From: CAYNTC01 sp964432925
GTDB taxonomy: Bacteria > Planctomycetota > Phycisphaerae > Sedimentisphaerales > Anaerobacaceae
DNA length: 15,434 nt
Direction of reading: 5' to 3'
NCBI GenBank assembly: GCA_964432925.1
Contig: CAYSPM010000055.1
Span: 1-15,434 of the forward strand
Part shown: one piece after another, positions 1 through 7,837 of the stretch
Numbering within the stretch: position 1 is the first letter of the stretch
Layout: the number at the start of each line of letters is the position of its first letter
The notes under the pieces: generated by a model
Told to the model about the DNA's origin: nothing
Database searches by the model: none
Seen by the model: only the letters and a program-made list of their open reading frames with translations
Made by a program: the position numbers and the translations under genes

Positions 1-1
1 G

Positions 2-70
2 AGAAAGCTGCTAACAATTCTCAATACGATGGTGGCCAAAAATGAGTTTTGGAATTCAAAAATTGCTTGA
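2..70 (+). CDS. C-terminal tail of an IS110-family transposase (cut by the window edge)
   Basis: This frame is open from the first bases and stops at 68-70 (TGA), giving 22 residues beginning RKLLTILNTMVAKNEFWN. The pattern K-L-L-x-x-L-N-x-M followed by a tryptophan about eight residues on is, from memory, how IS110/IS116/IS902-type transposases end. These enzymes combine an N-terminal RuvC-like DEDD domain with a C-terminal serine-containing domain, and move by way of a structured bridge RNA. Only the extreme C-terminus is visible, so no catalytic residue can be checked and it is unknown whether the element is intact. A second frame is also open at the left edge (stop at 43-45) but its residues resemble nothing. 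The family call rests on a short match and is likely rather than certain. Confidence 0.6.
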   Translation, partial: RKLLTILNTMVAKNEFWNSKIA

Positions 71-103
71 TTCTCAAGACAGTCGCTACCTGCTCCTATG
101 GTT

Positions 104-197
104 GTCATTTCGAGCGCAGCGAAGCGGAGTCGAGAAATCTGCTTTTTAACAGATTTCTCCACTTCGGGTTGCTTCGCAACCCTATGGTCGAAATGAC
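104..197. repeat. Large palindromic intergenic repeat with nested hairpins
   Basis: The outer ends are exact inverted repeats, GTCATTTCGA (104-113) and TCGAAATGAC (188-197). Inside are a 10-bp stem GAGAAATCTG/CAGATTTCTC (132-141 with 150-159, 8-nt loop) and a 7-bp stem GGGTTGC/GCAACCC (166-172 with 176-182, TTC loop). This is the architecture of REP- or MITE-like dispersed elements. A start-to-stop frame crosses it (49-255), but its translation simply reads through the hairpins and is not a credible protein. The repeat sits just after the IS110-like transposase tail. Confidence 0.8.
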
Positions 198-283
198 AAA
201 GGCGCAAATATCAAGCACAATTGGTATTAGCCGGTCCCTATTGAGTTTGCTTTGATGCCTAATCGCTTACCAGCCCCCACAAT

Positions 284-1303
284 CTACTGAAAATCATTGG
301 CAATAGTGAATATAGAGGAAACAGCACCCTTTGCTGCTGCCGTTGATAAGGTATGTCTTTCTGTTTTTTCGTTGTCGAGATGAACCAGATTCCTAAAATG
401 TCTTAATGAATCCGACAACTGAAAAATCCCTTTTTTCAAAAGTTTCTTTTGCTCACAGGTTTTAATATATCCATCAAAGTTATTAGAGAGCGGCTTGATA
501 TTCTTATGCTCTAAGTATAGTCTTAGTAATTCCTCAATGACACCTCCGGCTAGAATAAGAGCTGGTTTCGAGAAACCCTGTGACGCTAATACAAATGCGT
601 GTTCAACATCACGAAATATGATTTTCCTTTTGAATGAATCCGACACGAAGTTAATCTTCTTGCCAAAATCCTTCTTACAGATGTCATATTCACTTTTTAT
701 GGCTTCCCAAATTTCCTTACTTGTTCTCGCCGTTATCATAATCTTGGTCCCTTCAGCCTTTTGCTCTGTTTTTGTGTTCGATTTTAGTATTTTGCAAAGC
801 TTTGTTTGTATATTTACTTCAACACTTTTGAAGTGTTCGATTGAAATAGACCACAGTACATTATGAACATCTATCAAAGAATACAAACGTCTCACAAGGT
901 CTTTCCACGCATCAAAGTCGATCTGACCACGCAAGTTTGTGTGTAGCCACCTATCGGTATCGTCGACCCAGGCATCACCTTCTTTAACAAAATCTACCCT
1001 CCTGCTTGAAATGTTGCCTTTCATGTTCTGTGCAGACTGAACAAAGAATTCTTTTGAACTAAGACATTCCTCTTCAAACATTTTCTCAATCTGATAGCGC
1101 TCCTTAAAAGAGAGGTTATATATCTGTGAATATAAAGATGTTGCAAGGGCTAGGTGCGCAAGGTTTGCTACGCGATTGATTATTGGGTCATCGGTAATCG
1201 TTTCCCACTCTGGAGGCAACTTCGGGAGAGAAATAACTCCTTCTTTCTGAGTACCCCAAGGCCAATCTCTGTCTTTGCTATCATGGTTTTTGATTTCTGT
1301 CAT
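284..1303 (-). CDS. Uncharacterised 339-aa protein with a C-terminal HEPN-like motif
   Basis: I do not recognise the full-length family. The protein is predicted soluble, with no signal peptide or membrane segment. The N-terminal part (about 1-60) holds a WPWGTQ segment and a PKLPPEW segment. The middle is charged and helical, with one long predicted helix region around 185-225. The last 110 residues resemble all-helical HEPN/DUF4145-type domains: a helix beginning EHAFVLASQGFSKPALILAG, then EELLRLYLEHKNI, and finally LRHFRNLVHL. The arginine at 301 and histidine at 308 fit the R-x4-6-H pattern that is catalytic in HEPN ribonucleases; R304-N305 also fits the RN variant. A weak Shine-Dalgarno AAAGG lies upstream of the ATG at 1303. 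It stands alone, convergent with the transposase tail and divergent from mfd. A nuclease or defence role is speculation. Confidence 0.7.
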   Translation of the reverse strand: MTEIKNHDSKDRDWPWGTQKEGVISLPKLPPEWETITDDPIINRVANLAHLALATSLYSQIYNLSFKERYQIEKMFEEECLSSKEFFVQSAQNMKGNISSRRVDFVKEGDAWVDDTDRWLHTNLRGQIDFDAWKDLVRRLYSLIDVHNVLWSISIEHFKSVEVNIQTKLCKILKSNTKTEQKAEGTKIMITARTSKEIWEAIKSEYDICKKDFGKKINFVSDSFKRKIIFRDVEHAFVLASQGFSKPALILAGGVIEELLRLYLEHKNIKPLSNNFDGYIKTCEQKKLLKKGIFQLSDSLRHFRNLVHLDNEKTERHTLSTAAAKGAVSSIFTIANDFQ

Positions 1304-1675
1304 AAATTGTGACCTTTAACGCCTCAAAACTTAATAGGCCAGCCCTTTTTCAGAATCCACATACTCAGTATAAAATCGGCATTTTAGCTTGATGAATGAA
1401 GGAAAAAAGAATCTGAGTGGTTTGAGAAGAAACCATGAAAAAAGTGGCCATCCAAGAGAACAATTCATTTTTCCTGCATACTATTATAGAACGGCTTGTG
1501 CATTGATGATAAATATGTAGCGGGGCCCTTTTTGTGCACAAGGTTCCCATAGCGGCCAGATGCCTCGACAAGCTCTACATGAAAAGAGTATTTTGTCCTG
1601 TGGGACCAGAGTGTGTTTCTTCCAGTGCCGTTTCAAATGAATAACTGTCACTTTTCAAAGACTCATGACTACCTA

Positions 1676-1743
1676 TCATTCCCGCGAAAGCGGGAATCCA
1701 GTCTTTTTAGGTTTTTTAGACTCCCGCCTGCGCGAGAGTGACA
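1676..1743 (+). repeat. Two-hairpin palindromic repeat, copy 1 (left of mfd)
   Basis: The element begins TCATTCCCGC and ends GAGTGACA. The left half contains a perfect CCCGC-GAAA-GCGGG stem-loop. The right half contains CCCGC-CTGC-GCGAG, a slightly decayed copy of the same fold. The outer ends TCATT and AGTGA are nearly complementary, so the whole unit can fold as a cruciform. It matches the repeat at 5284-5352 when that one is read on the opposite strand. It resembles REP/BIME-type units. Confidence 0.85.
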
Positions 1744-1828
1744 AAAAATAAACAGTCTATTTGCTGTAGACCCTGAATCACGATGCTAGCACATTTCCAA
1801 TAAATACTCACTAAAAGGATTTGAAACG

Positions 1829-1852
1829 GTTATACTGTGATTTCGGTATAAC
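1829..1852. promoter_or_regulatory. Perfect 7-bp dyad directly upstream of mfd
   Basis: GTTATAC (1829-1835) and GTATAAC (1846-1852) are exact inverted copies separated by 10 bp and end 5 bp before the mfd ATG. The arms contain TATACT and TATAAC, which also look like -10 hexamers. A TTGAAA at 1821-1826 is 20 bp before TATAAC, longer than usual. The site could be an operator, part of a promoter that makes a leaderless mRNA, or chance in AT-rich DNA. Confidence 0.4.
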
Positions 1853-1857
1853 TTGTT

Positions 1858-4800
1858 ATGGACCTTGGGCGGGAAAAAATAGTTGCAAAGATAATCTCCC
1901 GACTGGCCCAAGCGGATAATGGGGCCGTGAAAGTCGAGGGGACGTGGGGGTCGTTTGCGCGCTTACTGGCGGCGTCCATATCAGAAAAACTCAGCCAGCC
2001 AGTCCTCTATATCTGTCAACACATCGATGATGCCGACAGAGCAGCCGACGATATGCAGACCTTTGGCTGCAGGAGCGTTGATGTGCTTGCAGCCTGGGAA
2101 GGTGAGGAAGAGCTCGCCGATGCCACTGATGAAACCAGGGCCGAAAGACTTAAGCTCGTGTCCCGTATCTCATCACTCGGTACTCAGATTTCTGAGGTTG
2201 GTTTGCAATTTGTGATTGCAGCACCGGTGCAGGCGATTTGTCAGCCCGTACCAAAGCCGGAATCACTTGCGAAAAGCTCACTGCATATTGAAGTGGACAA
2301 GACTATATCACCTGAAGTAGTAGTTGAATGGCTGGTAGAGAATAGCTTTGAGCGCGTAGATCAAATTGATTTGCCGGGTCAGTTTGCTCGTCGAGGAGGG
2401 ATAATAGATATATATGCGCCGCTGATTAGCAACAAAGTGAAGCTATCGGCCAACGGCGCTGACAGCACGCAGCCGGGCGAAGCTGAGGCGTTTCGAATCG
2501 AGTTTTTCGGCGACAGCATAGAGACTCTCCGCGTAATCGATCTGGATACACAACGTTCCACCGAAAAGCTCAGAAACCTCAGCATCGTATCCGCAATTTG
2601 TGGAGCCAGGACAGAACAGAAGGAGCTTTTCATAAATACTCTGCCGAAAAACACTATCGTAATCCTTGAAGAGCCCAGCGATATTGAAGAAGTTGCAGCA
2701 GTATTCTGTGAACGAGTGCAAGGGAACTCTCAGCTCTATGGCTGGTCGGAAATCTATAAGGCAATGGCGGAGTTTCCTCAATTACATATATGCAGGTTTG
2801 CCACATCCCAGCCGGGCGATTTTCTGAAGGTCGACATAAGAAGCATTCAGCAATTCGAACGAAAAGCCACTTCTCTATGGTCGGGACACAAGGCTGCTCT
2901 GGAGGAGCTATTGCAGCAGGCAAAAGCCGGCAAGAAAGTGCTTTTTTATTGCGAAAGTCAAGCTGAAATAAAACGCGTAAGCGAGATCATTAAAGAAATA
3001 AGCCCGCAAGTGCCGCCAAATTTCAAGTTAGAGATGGGCTTTATTCATCAGGGGTTTGTGATTAATTCTCTCAAGACGATCGTAGTAAGCCATCACGAGC
3101 TTTTTGGTCAGTTTGCGCTTCGCAGACGGCAACGACCGGTGCGTATCACAGCTCCGGTGGATACACTTTCCGACCTGCAGGAAGGAGACTATGTCGTTCA
3201 TGCCTCCTACGGTATCGGAAAATTCCTGGGGATAAATACTATTCAAAAAGAAGGCTGCACATCGGAATACCTCACGATTGGATATGCGGACGGCGTGAAA
3301 ATACAGGTTTCGGTCCGTAATATCGCACTAGTACAAAAGTATATAGGAACAAGCCCGAAGCGACCAAAGCTCAGTAAGGTCGGCTCGAAGAGATGGCAGA
3401 AACAAAAAGAAAAAGTAGCCAAGTCTGTCCGTGACCTTGCCTTAGAGTTGTTGCAAGTCCAGGCGAAACGCCAGGCAATGGGTGGGATTGCATTCGGCGA
3501 TGATTCCAACTGGCAGGTTGAATTCGAAGAATCGTTTGCCTATCAAGAGACGCCGGACCAGACTACAGCAGCCGAACAGATCAAAGCGGACATGCAAGAG
3601 CCTGTGGTAATGGATAGACTTTTATGCGGCGACGTCGGTTATGGCAAAACCGAGCTTGCGATGAGGTCGGCGTTTAAGACGGTTGAGAGTGGAAAACAAG
3701 TTGCGATGCTCGTACCAACTACTGTTCTGAGCGTGCAGCACGAACGGACGTTCACTGAGCGCTTTGCCGATTTTCCAATCTGCATTGAGGTTTTGAATCG
3801 CTTCAAAACGTTCAAGCAAGCAAGTGACATTATTGCTCGAACCAAACAGGGCAAAGTGGACATACTAATCGGCACACATAGACTTTTAAGCGGTGACATA
3901 AGATTCAAGGACCTCGGGCTCTTGATAATTGACGAAGAGCAGAGGTTTGGTGTCGAGCACAAAGAGAAACTCAAGAAGTTACGCGTAAACGTTGATATCC
4001 TGACAATGACAGCGACGCCTATTCCACGCACACTGCATATGTCGCTGCTGGGCCTGCGCGACATAAGCTCATTAGCGACACCTCCATTGGACAGGCGAAG
4101 CATCGTAACAAGAGTAACAGCCTACAACAGAGAACTCATCAGAAAAGCAATCTTCAAAGAGCTGAATCGTCAGGGACAGGTGTTTTTCCTGCACAATAGA
4201 GTCAAGACCATCGAGAAAAAGGCGTGGGAAGTTCAAAAGCTCGTTCCCGATGCAAAGGTAAGGATCGCACACGGCCAGATGGCCAAAAGCGAACTGGAAA
4301 AGGCAATGATAGATTTTGTTCTTGGCCAGACAGACGTACTTGTATGCACAACCATCATCGAATCTGGCCTGGATATTCCCAACGCAAACACAATACTCAT
4401 TAACGACGCGGACAGGTTCGGTCTTGCGGAGCTTCATCAGCTTCGCGGCAGAGTCGGCAGATATAAACATCGGGCGTATGCCTATATGCTGCTGCCGGCG
4501 ACTCGGCCGATTACCCCGACCGCGGCAAAACGATTAAAGGCTATAGAAGAATATTCACATCTTGGGGCCGGCTTTAGAATCGCGCTGCGGGACCTGGAGA
4601 TTAGGGGGGCAGGCAATATCTTGGGCCCGGAGCAATCGGGACATATTCAAACTGTTGGCTATCAGATGTACTGCGAGCTGTTGGCAAATGCGGTTAAGCA
4701 GCTAAATAATGAGCCGATCGAATTAATACCTACAGCAACTATCGACCTTGGATTTCCGGCCTATATTCCGAAAAATTATGTACCGATTGACAGACACAGA

Positions 4801-5199
4801 ATGGATGTCTATCGGAGAATTGCCGTGGCAAGAAATGCTGAAGATTTAAAGCAAATCAGGAACGAATTAGCAGACATTTATGGGCCGGCGCCGGATGAGG
4901 TCATGCTCTTGCTTGAAATAGCTGAGCTTCGAATAGCCGCAAGTAAAATCGGCATTAGAAGTATCACGGTCTCAGGGCAAGATTTAGTCTTTTCGTTTGT
5001 GAACGAGCCCGGTGCTAAGGCAGATTCTTTATTTGCCAATACATCCGGCAAGGTTAGAATTACAGATGCTAAGACAGTTTCATTACGTCTTAACAGTAAT
5101 TATTTCGAGCAGCGAACTCTAATCGCTATTTTGCGTAAAATACTTAATCGCCGAGCCCAATGCGAGGAATCAAAGTTGCAGATAGAAGTTAAAAAATAG
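1858..5199 (+). CDS. mfd: Transcription-repair coupling factor Mfd
   Basis: Mfd is an ATP-driven DNA translocase that pushes RNA polymerase stalled at lesions off the template and recruits UvrA for nucleotide excision repair. The 1113 residues match the family's usual length of about 1150. The N-terminal UvrB-like region spans about 1-400 and includes the conserved RRGGIIDIY segment that precedes the UvrA-contacting fold. The CarD-like RNA-polymerase-interacting domain starts near 440 (LQEGDYVVHASYGIGKF). The motor carries Walker A GDVGYGKT at 591-598, DEEQ at 692-695, TATPIPRT at 718-725 and LRGRVGR at 862-868, followed by the translocation (TRG) segment RGAGNILGPEQSGH. The C-terminal regulatory domain is present. 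No Shine-Dalgarno sequence precedes the ATG, but the protein needs this start to include the usual first motif. No frameshift or missing motif is seen. It appears to be a single-gene unit. Confidence 0.97.
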   Translation: MDLGREKIVAKIISRLAQADNGAVKVEGTWGSFARLLAASISEKLSQPVLYICQHIDDADRAADDMQTFGCRSVDVLAAWEGEEELADATDETRAERLKLVSRISSLGTQISEVGLQFVIAAPVQAICQPVPKPESLAKSSLHIEVDKTISPEVVVEWLVENSFERVDQIDLPGQFARRGGIIDIYAPLISNKVKLSANGADSTQPGEAEAFRIEFFGDSIETLRVIDLDTQRSTEKLRNLSIVSAICGARTEQKELFINTLPKNTIVILEEPSDIEEVAAVFCERVQGNSQLYGWSEIYKAMAEFPQLHICRFATSQPGDFLKVDIRSIQQFERKATSLWSGHKAALEELLQQAKAGKKVLFYCESQAEIKRVSEIIKEISPQVPPNFKLEMGFIHQGFVINSLKTIVVSHHELFGQFALRRRQRPVRITAPVDTLSDLQEGDYVVHASYGIGKFLGINTIQKEGCTSEYLTIGYADGVKIQVSVRNIALVQKYIGTSPKRPKLSKVGSKRWQKQKEKVAKSVRDLALELLQVQAKRQAMGGIAFGDDSNWQVEFEESFAYQETPDQTTAAEQIKADMQEPVVMDRLLCGDVGYGKTELAMRSAFKTVESGKQVAMLVPTTVLSVQHERTFTERFADFPICIEVLNRFKTFKQASDIIARTKQGKVDILIGTHRLLSGDIRFKDLGLLIIDEEQRFGVEHKEKLKKLRVNVDILTMTATPIPRTLHMSLLGLRDISSLATPPLDRRSIVTRVTAYNRELIRKAIFKELNRQGQVFFLHNRVKTIEKKAWEVQKLVPDAKVRIAHGQMAKSELEKAMIDFVLGQTDVLVCTTIIESGLDIPNANTILINDADRFGLAELHQLRGRVGRYKHRAYAYMLLPATRPITPTAAKRLKAIEEYSHLGAGFRIALRDLEIRGAGNILGPEQSGHIQTVGYQMYCELLANAVKQLNNEPIELIPTATIDLGFPAYIPKNYVPIDRHRMDVYRRIAVARNAEDLKQIRNELADIYGPAPDEVMLLLEIAELRIAASKIGIRSITVSGQDLVFSFVNEPGAKADSLFANTSGKVRITDAKTVSLRLNSNYFEQRTLIAILRKILNRRAQCEESKLQIEVKK

Positions 5200-5221
5200 G
5201 CCAGCAAGTAAAGTACTTAAA

Positions 5222-5250
5222 CTGACCGTTTTTAAGAACAAAACTATCTT
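5222..5250 (+). promoter_or_regulatory. Possible sigma70-type promoter for the thioredoxin-propeller unit
   Basis: CTGACC (5222-5227) and TATCTT (5245-5250) are separated by 17 bp; each matches four of six consensus positions. Transcription from here would place the palindromic repeat 5284-5352 in the leader of the downstream mRNA. The match is modest and could be chance. Confidence 0.3.
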
Positions 5251-5283
5251 AATAACTTATCTGATAGTAACAGAACAAAATTT

Positions 5284-5352
5284 GTCATTCCCGCGCAGGC
5301 GGGAATCTACGGGTCGATTCGTTAACTGGATACCCGCTTTCGCGGGTATGAC
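5284..5352 (-). repeat. Two-hairpin palindromic repeat, copy 2 (right of mfd, inverted)
   Basis: The element runs from GTCATTCCCGC to GCGGGTATGAC, with stem-loops CCCGC-GCAG-GCGGG and CCCGC-TTTC-GCGGG. Its reverse complement aligns with the repeat at 1676-1743: the GAAA-loop hairpin comes first, then a shared ATCCAGT, a variable centre, TAGA, and the CTGC-loop hairpin. The two copies are therefore in opposite orientation and bracket mfd. It may also act as the 3' end of the mfd transcript, though there is no T-run. Confidence 0.85.
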
Positions 5353-5415
5353 AGCAAGAACCGGCCGGTTTGAGTAAAGTAGAAATGAAGGACTAAAATT
5401 GTGAGAGGTTTAACA

Positions 5416-6543
5416 ATGAATAAATGTAGTCAATTTTTCTCAGCGGTTGTAATGATCTTGCTTATAGCAACAAATTTCACTTCAGCTGCGACAAATAAGA
5501 TTGTGACACTAGAAATCGGTCAAAGCGCACCTGATTTTAATTTGCCGGGTGTAGATGGCCGGTATTACAAGCTAACGGATTTTGACAAAGCCGATATTCT
5601 CGTTGTGATCTTCACTTGCAACCACTGTCCAACTGCGCAGGCGTACGAGCAGCGCATAAAGAAATTAGCAGCAGACTATAAGCAAAAAGGCGTTGCGGTA
5701 GTGGCAATATCACCTAATGACCCCCAAGCCGTGCGTTTGGACGAACTTGGCTACTCAGATCTAAGTGACTCATTGAAAGAGATGAAAATTCGGGCAAGTG
5801 ACCAGAATTTCAACTTTCCTTATTTGTACGACGGAGATGAACAAAAAGTATCCCGGGCGTATGGTCCGACCTCGACGCCACACGTTTTCATATTCGACAA
5901 GCAACGCAAGCTTCGCTACGTTGGTCGAATCGATGATTCCGAAAAGCCCGAACAGGTCAAGTCACATGATGCGCGAAATGCAATTGAAGCATTAGTAGCA
6001 GAAAAAGAGGTTTCGGTTGAGAGGACAAGAACATTTGGCTGCTCTATTAAATGGTCGGATAAGAGGCAGTCCGTTGAAAATGCTCTAAAGGCCTGGGCGA
6101 AGGAGCCCGTCAACTTGGATATGATAAGCGGATCCGACTTAAAGAAACTTGTTAAGAACGACTCTGATAAACTACGGCTTATAAATGTCTGGGCAACATG
6201 GTGCGGGCCTTGTGTAGTAGAGTTCCCTGAGCTTGTCACCATCCACCGCATGTATCGCGGTAGAGACTTCGAATTTATTACCGTTAGTGTCGATTCACCA
6301 AAGACAAAAGACAGGGCCATATCTTTTTTGAAAAAACATCAGGCGTCTTGCAGGAACTACCTATACAATTCAAAGAACAGATATGCCCTTATGGAAGCTG
6401 TAGATATGCAGTCACCGGGCGGTATTCCATACACTATTCTTGTCAAGCCGGGCGGGGAGATTATCTACCGTCATCTGGGAATGATAAACCCGCTCGAGGT
6501 GAAAAGGACGATCGTTGGGCATTTGGGTCGCACCTATGAATAG
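5416..6543 (+). CDS. Secreted protein with two thioredoxin folds (redoxin + TlpA-like)
   Basis: The protein is a probable extracytoplasmic thiol-disulfide oxidoreductase. Residues 1-24 form a signal peptide (MNK, a hydrophobic core, then TSA before ATNK). The first fold, about 30-190, is of the redoxin/AhpC-TSA type, opening IGQSAPDFNLP, with active site CNHC at 68-71 and a cis-proline loop STPHVFIFD. A linker near 200-240 leads to a second, TlpA/ResA-like fold with WCGPC at 262-266 and a GGIPYT cis-proline loop. Two complete CxxC sites in one chain suggest electron relay or two substrates; this is inference. The ATG at 5416 has GAGAGG seven bases upstream. An in-frame GTG at 5401 also has a good AAGGA site, so the true start may be five residues earlier. 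It is followed after 45 bp by the propeller gene, probably in one operon. The physiological substrate is unknown. Confidence 0.85.
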   Translation: MNKCSQFFSAVVMILLIATNFTSAATNKIVTLEIGQSAPDFNLPGVDGRYYKLTDFDKADILVVIFTCNHCPTAQAYEQRIKKLAADYKQKGVAVVAISPNDPQAVRLDELGYSDLSDSLKEMKIRASDQNFNFPYLYDGDEQKVSRAYGPTSTPHVFIFDKQRKLRYVGRIDDSEKPEQVKSHDARNAIEALVAEKEVSVERTRTFGCSIKWSDKRQSVENALKAWAKEPVNLDMISGSDLKKLVKNDSDKLRLINVWATWCGPCVVEFPELVTIHRMYRGRDFEFITVSVDSPKTKDRAISFLKKHQASCRNYLYNSKNRYALMEAVDMQSPGGIPYTILVKPGGEIIYRHLGMINPLEVKRTIVGHLGRTYE

Positions 6544-6588
6544 GGTCATCTGTGATCCCTTAACCAATTGTCAAAGAAGGAGAAAATC

Positions 6589-7626
6589 GTGTTATATTCG
6601 AGAAGCAAACGACTTGATAGCTTATTGATGGCTTTCGTAGTAGCCGGGACGATGAGTTGCTGGGCAGGCGAGAAGCAAGCCAAATCACCATTAGATGAAC
6701 TTCCGCCTTACATTAAGCGAGCGACGCATTTTGGCCAGAGGGCAGACTGGTCCCACGATGGTAAGCGTATCCTCTTTATCGAAAAGACATTTGGTGACGT
6801 GTACGAAGTAGAATTGAAGACTGGAATTATCCGTCCAATGACACACCATTATTTCCATGAGGGTTATACACGTGCGCTGTATCTTGCCAACGGTGACATC
6901 CTGTTATCAGGATCTCGTCAGTTCGATGTAAGTGATCCATGGGCCAGCCGCGACGAGAAGAATGCCCAGCTATGGGTATTAAATAAAAATCTTTCAGGAC
7001 CACCAACGCCATTAGGCGAGAAATGTTCTGAAGGCCCAGCCGTCTCGCGCAGTCAAATGCGGATCGCATGGACTCAGAGAGGCGCGTTCTACATGGCAGA
7101 TGTTGTTTACGAACATGATATACCGAAATTGGCAGATAAGAAGAAGATTCTCGATAAGCAGGATTTGCCATTTGAATGCAGCTTGGAGACACAGAGTTTC
7201 CGTCCACCGGACGAAAAGGAACTGATATTCAGTGCGTATGGCTATCAGGGCACGGAAGTAATTGGGCTGGAAATCGAAACTGGTAAAATAGTCAACTACT
7301 CAAAGGCACCGAATCAATATGATGAGCCGGAAGGAATCTTGCCCGATGGCAAATTCACACTAGTAGAGTGCGACAAACACAGCGGCAAAGAAATTCATTA
7401 CATTGACATCTATAAGCTTGCCCTGGATGGTTCGGGTCAGACAGAACGGTTGACATTTTTAAGTGACTATCCGGACTACAAGGCATCCAATCCCGTGGTG
7501 AGCGACGATGGTCGATACATGGCATTTCAATTTGCCAAAAAAGGCGACCCTGCTGGCGTCGGCAGAGGCATTCTTATGTTCGATTTACAAATGTATGAGA
7601 AAATGAAAAATTCCCTGAGCCGTTAA
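6589..7626 (+). CDS. Secreted TolB/WD40-like beta-propeller protein
   Basis: The 345-residue protein has a signal-like N-terminus (LLMAFVVAGTMSCWA, about 12-26) and then repeated blades of the PD40/TolB kind. RADWSHDGKRILFIE (about 51-65) is the clearest, and NPVVSDDGRYMAFQF near the C-terminus is another. Such propellers bind proteins or ligands in the periplasm or outside the cell, and no catalytic domain is attached here. The start is the GTG at 6589, preceded by an excellent AAGGAG six bases away. A TTG at 6568 is in frame but would place the Shine-Dalgarno sequence inside the gene. A cysteine near 24 (TMSC) only loosely fits a lipobox. It lies 45 bp after the double-thioredoxin gene, so the two are probably co-transcribed. 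The specific function is not recognisable. Confidence 0.75.
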   Translation: MLYSRSKRLDSLLMAFVVAGTMSCWAGEKQAKSPLDELPPYIKRATHFGQRADWSHDGKRILFIEKTFGDVYEVELKTGIIRPMTHHYFHEGYTRALYLANGDILLSGSRQFDVSDPWASRDEKNAQLWVLNKNLSGPPTPLGEKCSEGPAVSRSQMRIAWTQRGAFYMADVVYEHDIPKLADKKKILDKQDLPFECSLETQSFRPPDEKELIFSAYGYQGTEVIGLEIETGKIVNYSKAPNQYDEPEGILPDGKFTLVECDKHSGKEIHYIDIYKLALDGSGQTERLTFLSDYPDYKASNPVVSDDGRYMAFQFAKKGDPAGVGRGILMFDLQMYEKMKNSLSR

Positions 7627-7750
7627 TAGACATAGACTGCACAGGTCCTGCAAGGAAAGATTTTAAAATGTTGCTTTGCAGGTAAATAGCTACTACATGG
7701 CAGAGGTAATCTATAGGTTTATAGCAAATGCGTTGTGACAAAGATAGAAA

Positions 7751-7767
7751 TGATAATTGCATTATCA
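7751..7767. promoter_or_regulatory. Perfect palindrome upstream of the HD-domain gene
   Basis: TGATAAT and ATTATCA flank a 3-bp centre (TGC), making a 17-bp dyad typical in size for a dimeric repressor site. It lies about 70 bp before the HD-domain start, inside a 211-bp intergenic region. No clear promoter hexamers with standard spacing were found near it, so its role is unproven. Confidence 0.35.
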
Positions 7768-7837
7768 CCTGTTTGCGTTTAGATTACATGATAAAATTTC
7801 TGGATTAACGTCCGGATAGTTTTTCCTGGAGTTAATG

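Larger units (their letters stand above)
1304..1857. other. 554-bp non-coding stretch between the HEPN-like gene and mfd
   Basis: The stretch carries the 5' side of the leftward gene, a palindromic repeat at 1676-1743 and a dyad just before mfd (1829-1852). A 68-codon leftward frame (1365-1571) and a 23-codon rightward frame (1435-1506) exist, but neither has a Shine-Dalgarno sequence or recognisable residues, so I do not call them. The segment 1321-1660 is AT-rich and could be decayed coding or mobile-element DNA; I see no proof of either. Confidence 0.6.

Noticed and set aside
104..197. CRISPR-like array
   Set aside because: The repeated segments are inverted and not tandem direct repeats, and no regular spacers exist here or elsewhere in the window.
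49..255. 68-codon rightward open frame
   Set aside because: It runs through the nested hairpins of the palindromic repeat at 104-197 and overlaps the end of the transposase frame; its residues look like translated repeat.
1435..1506. 23-codon rightward frame beginning MKKVAIQENN
   Set aside because: Too short, lacks a ribosome site and is not recognisable as a known small protein or a gene fragment.
1365..1571. 68-codon leftward open frame between the HEPN-like gene and mfd
   Set aside because: No Shine-Dalgarno sequence, no recognisable domain and low-complexity composition; more likely chance.
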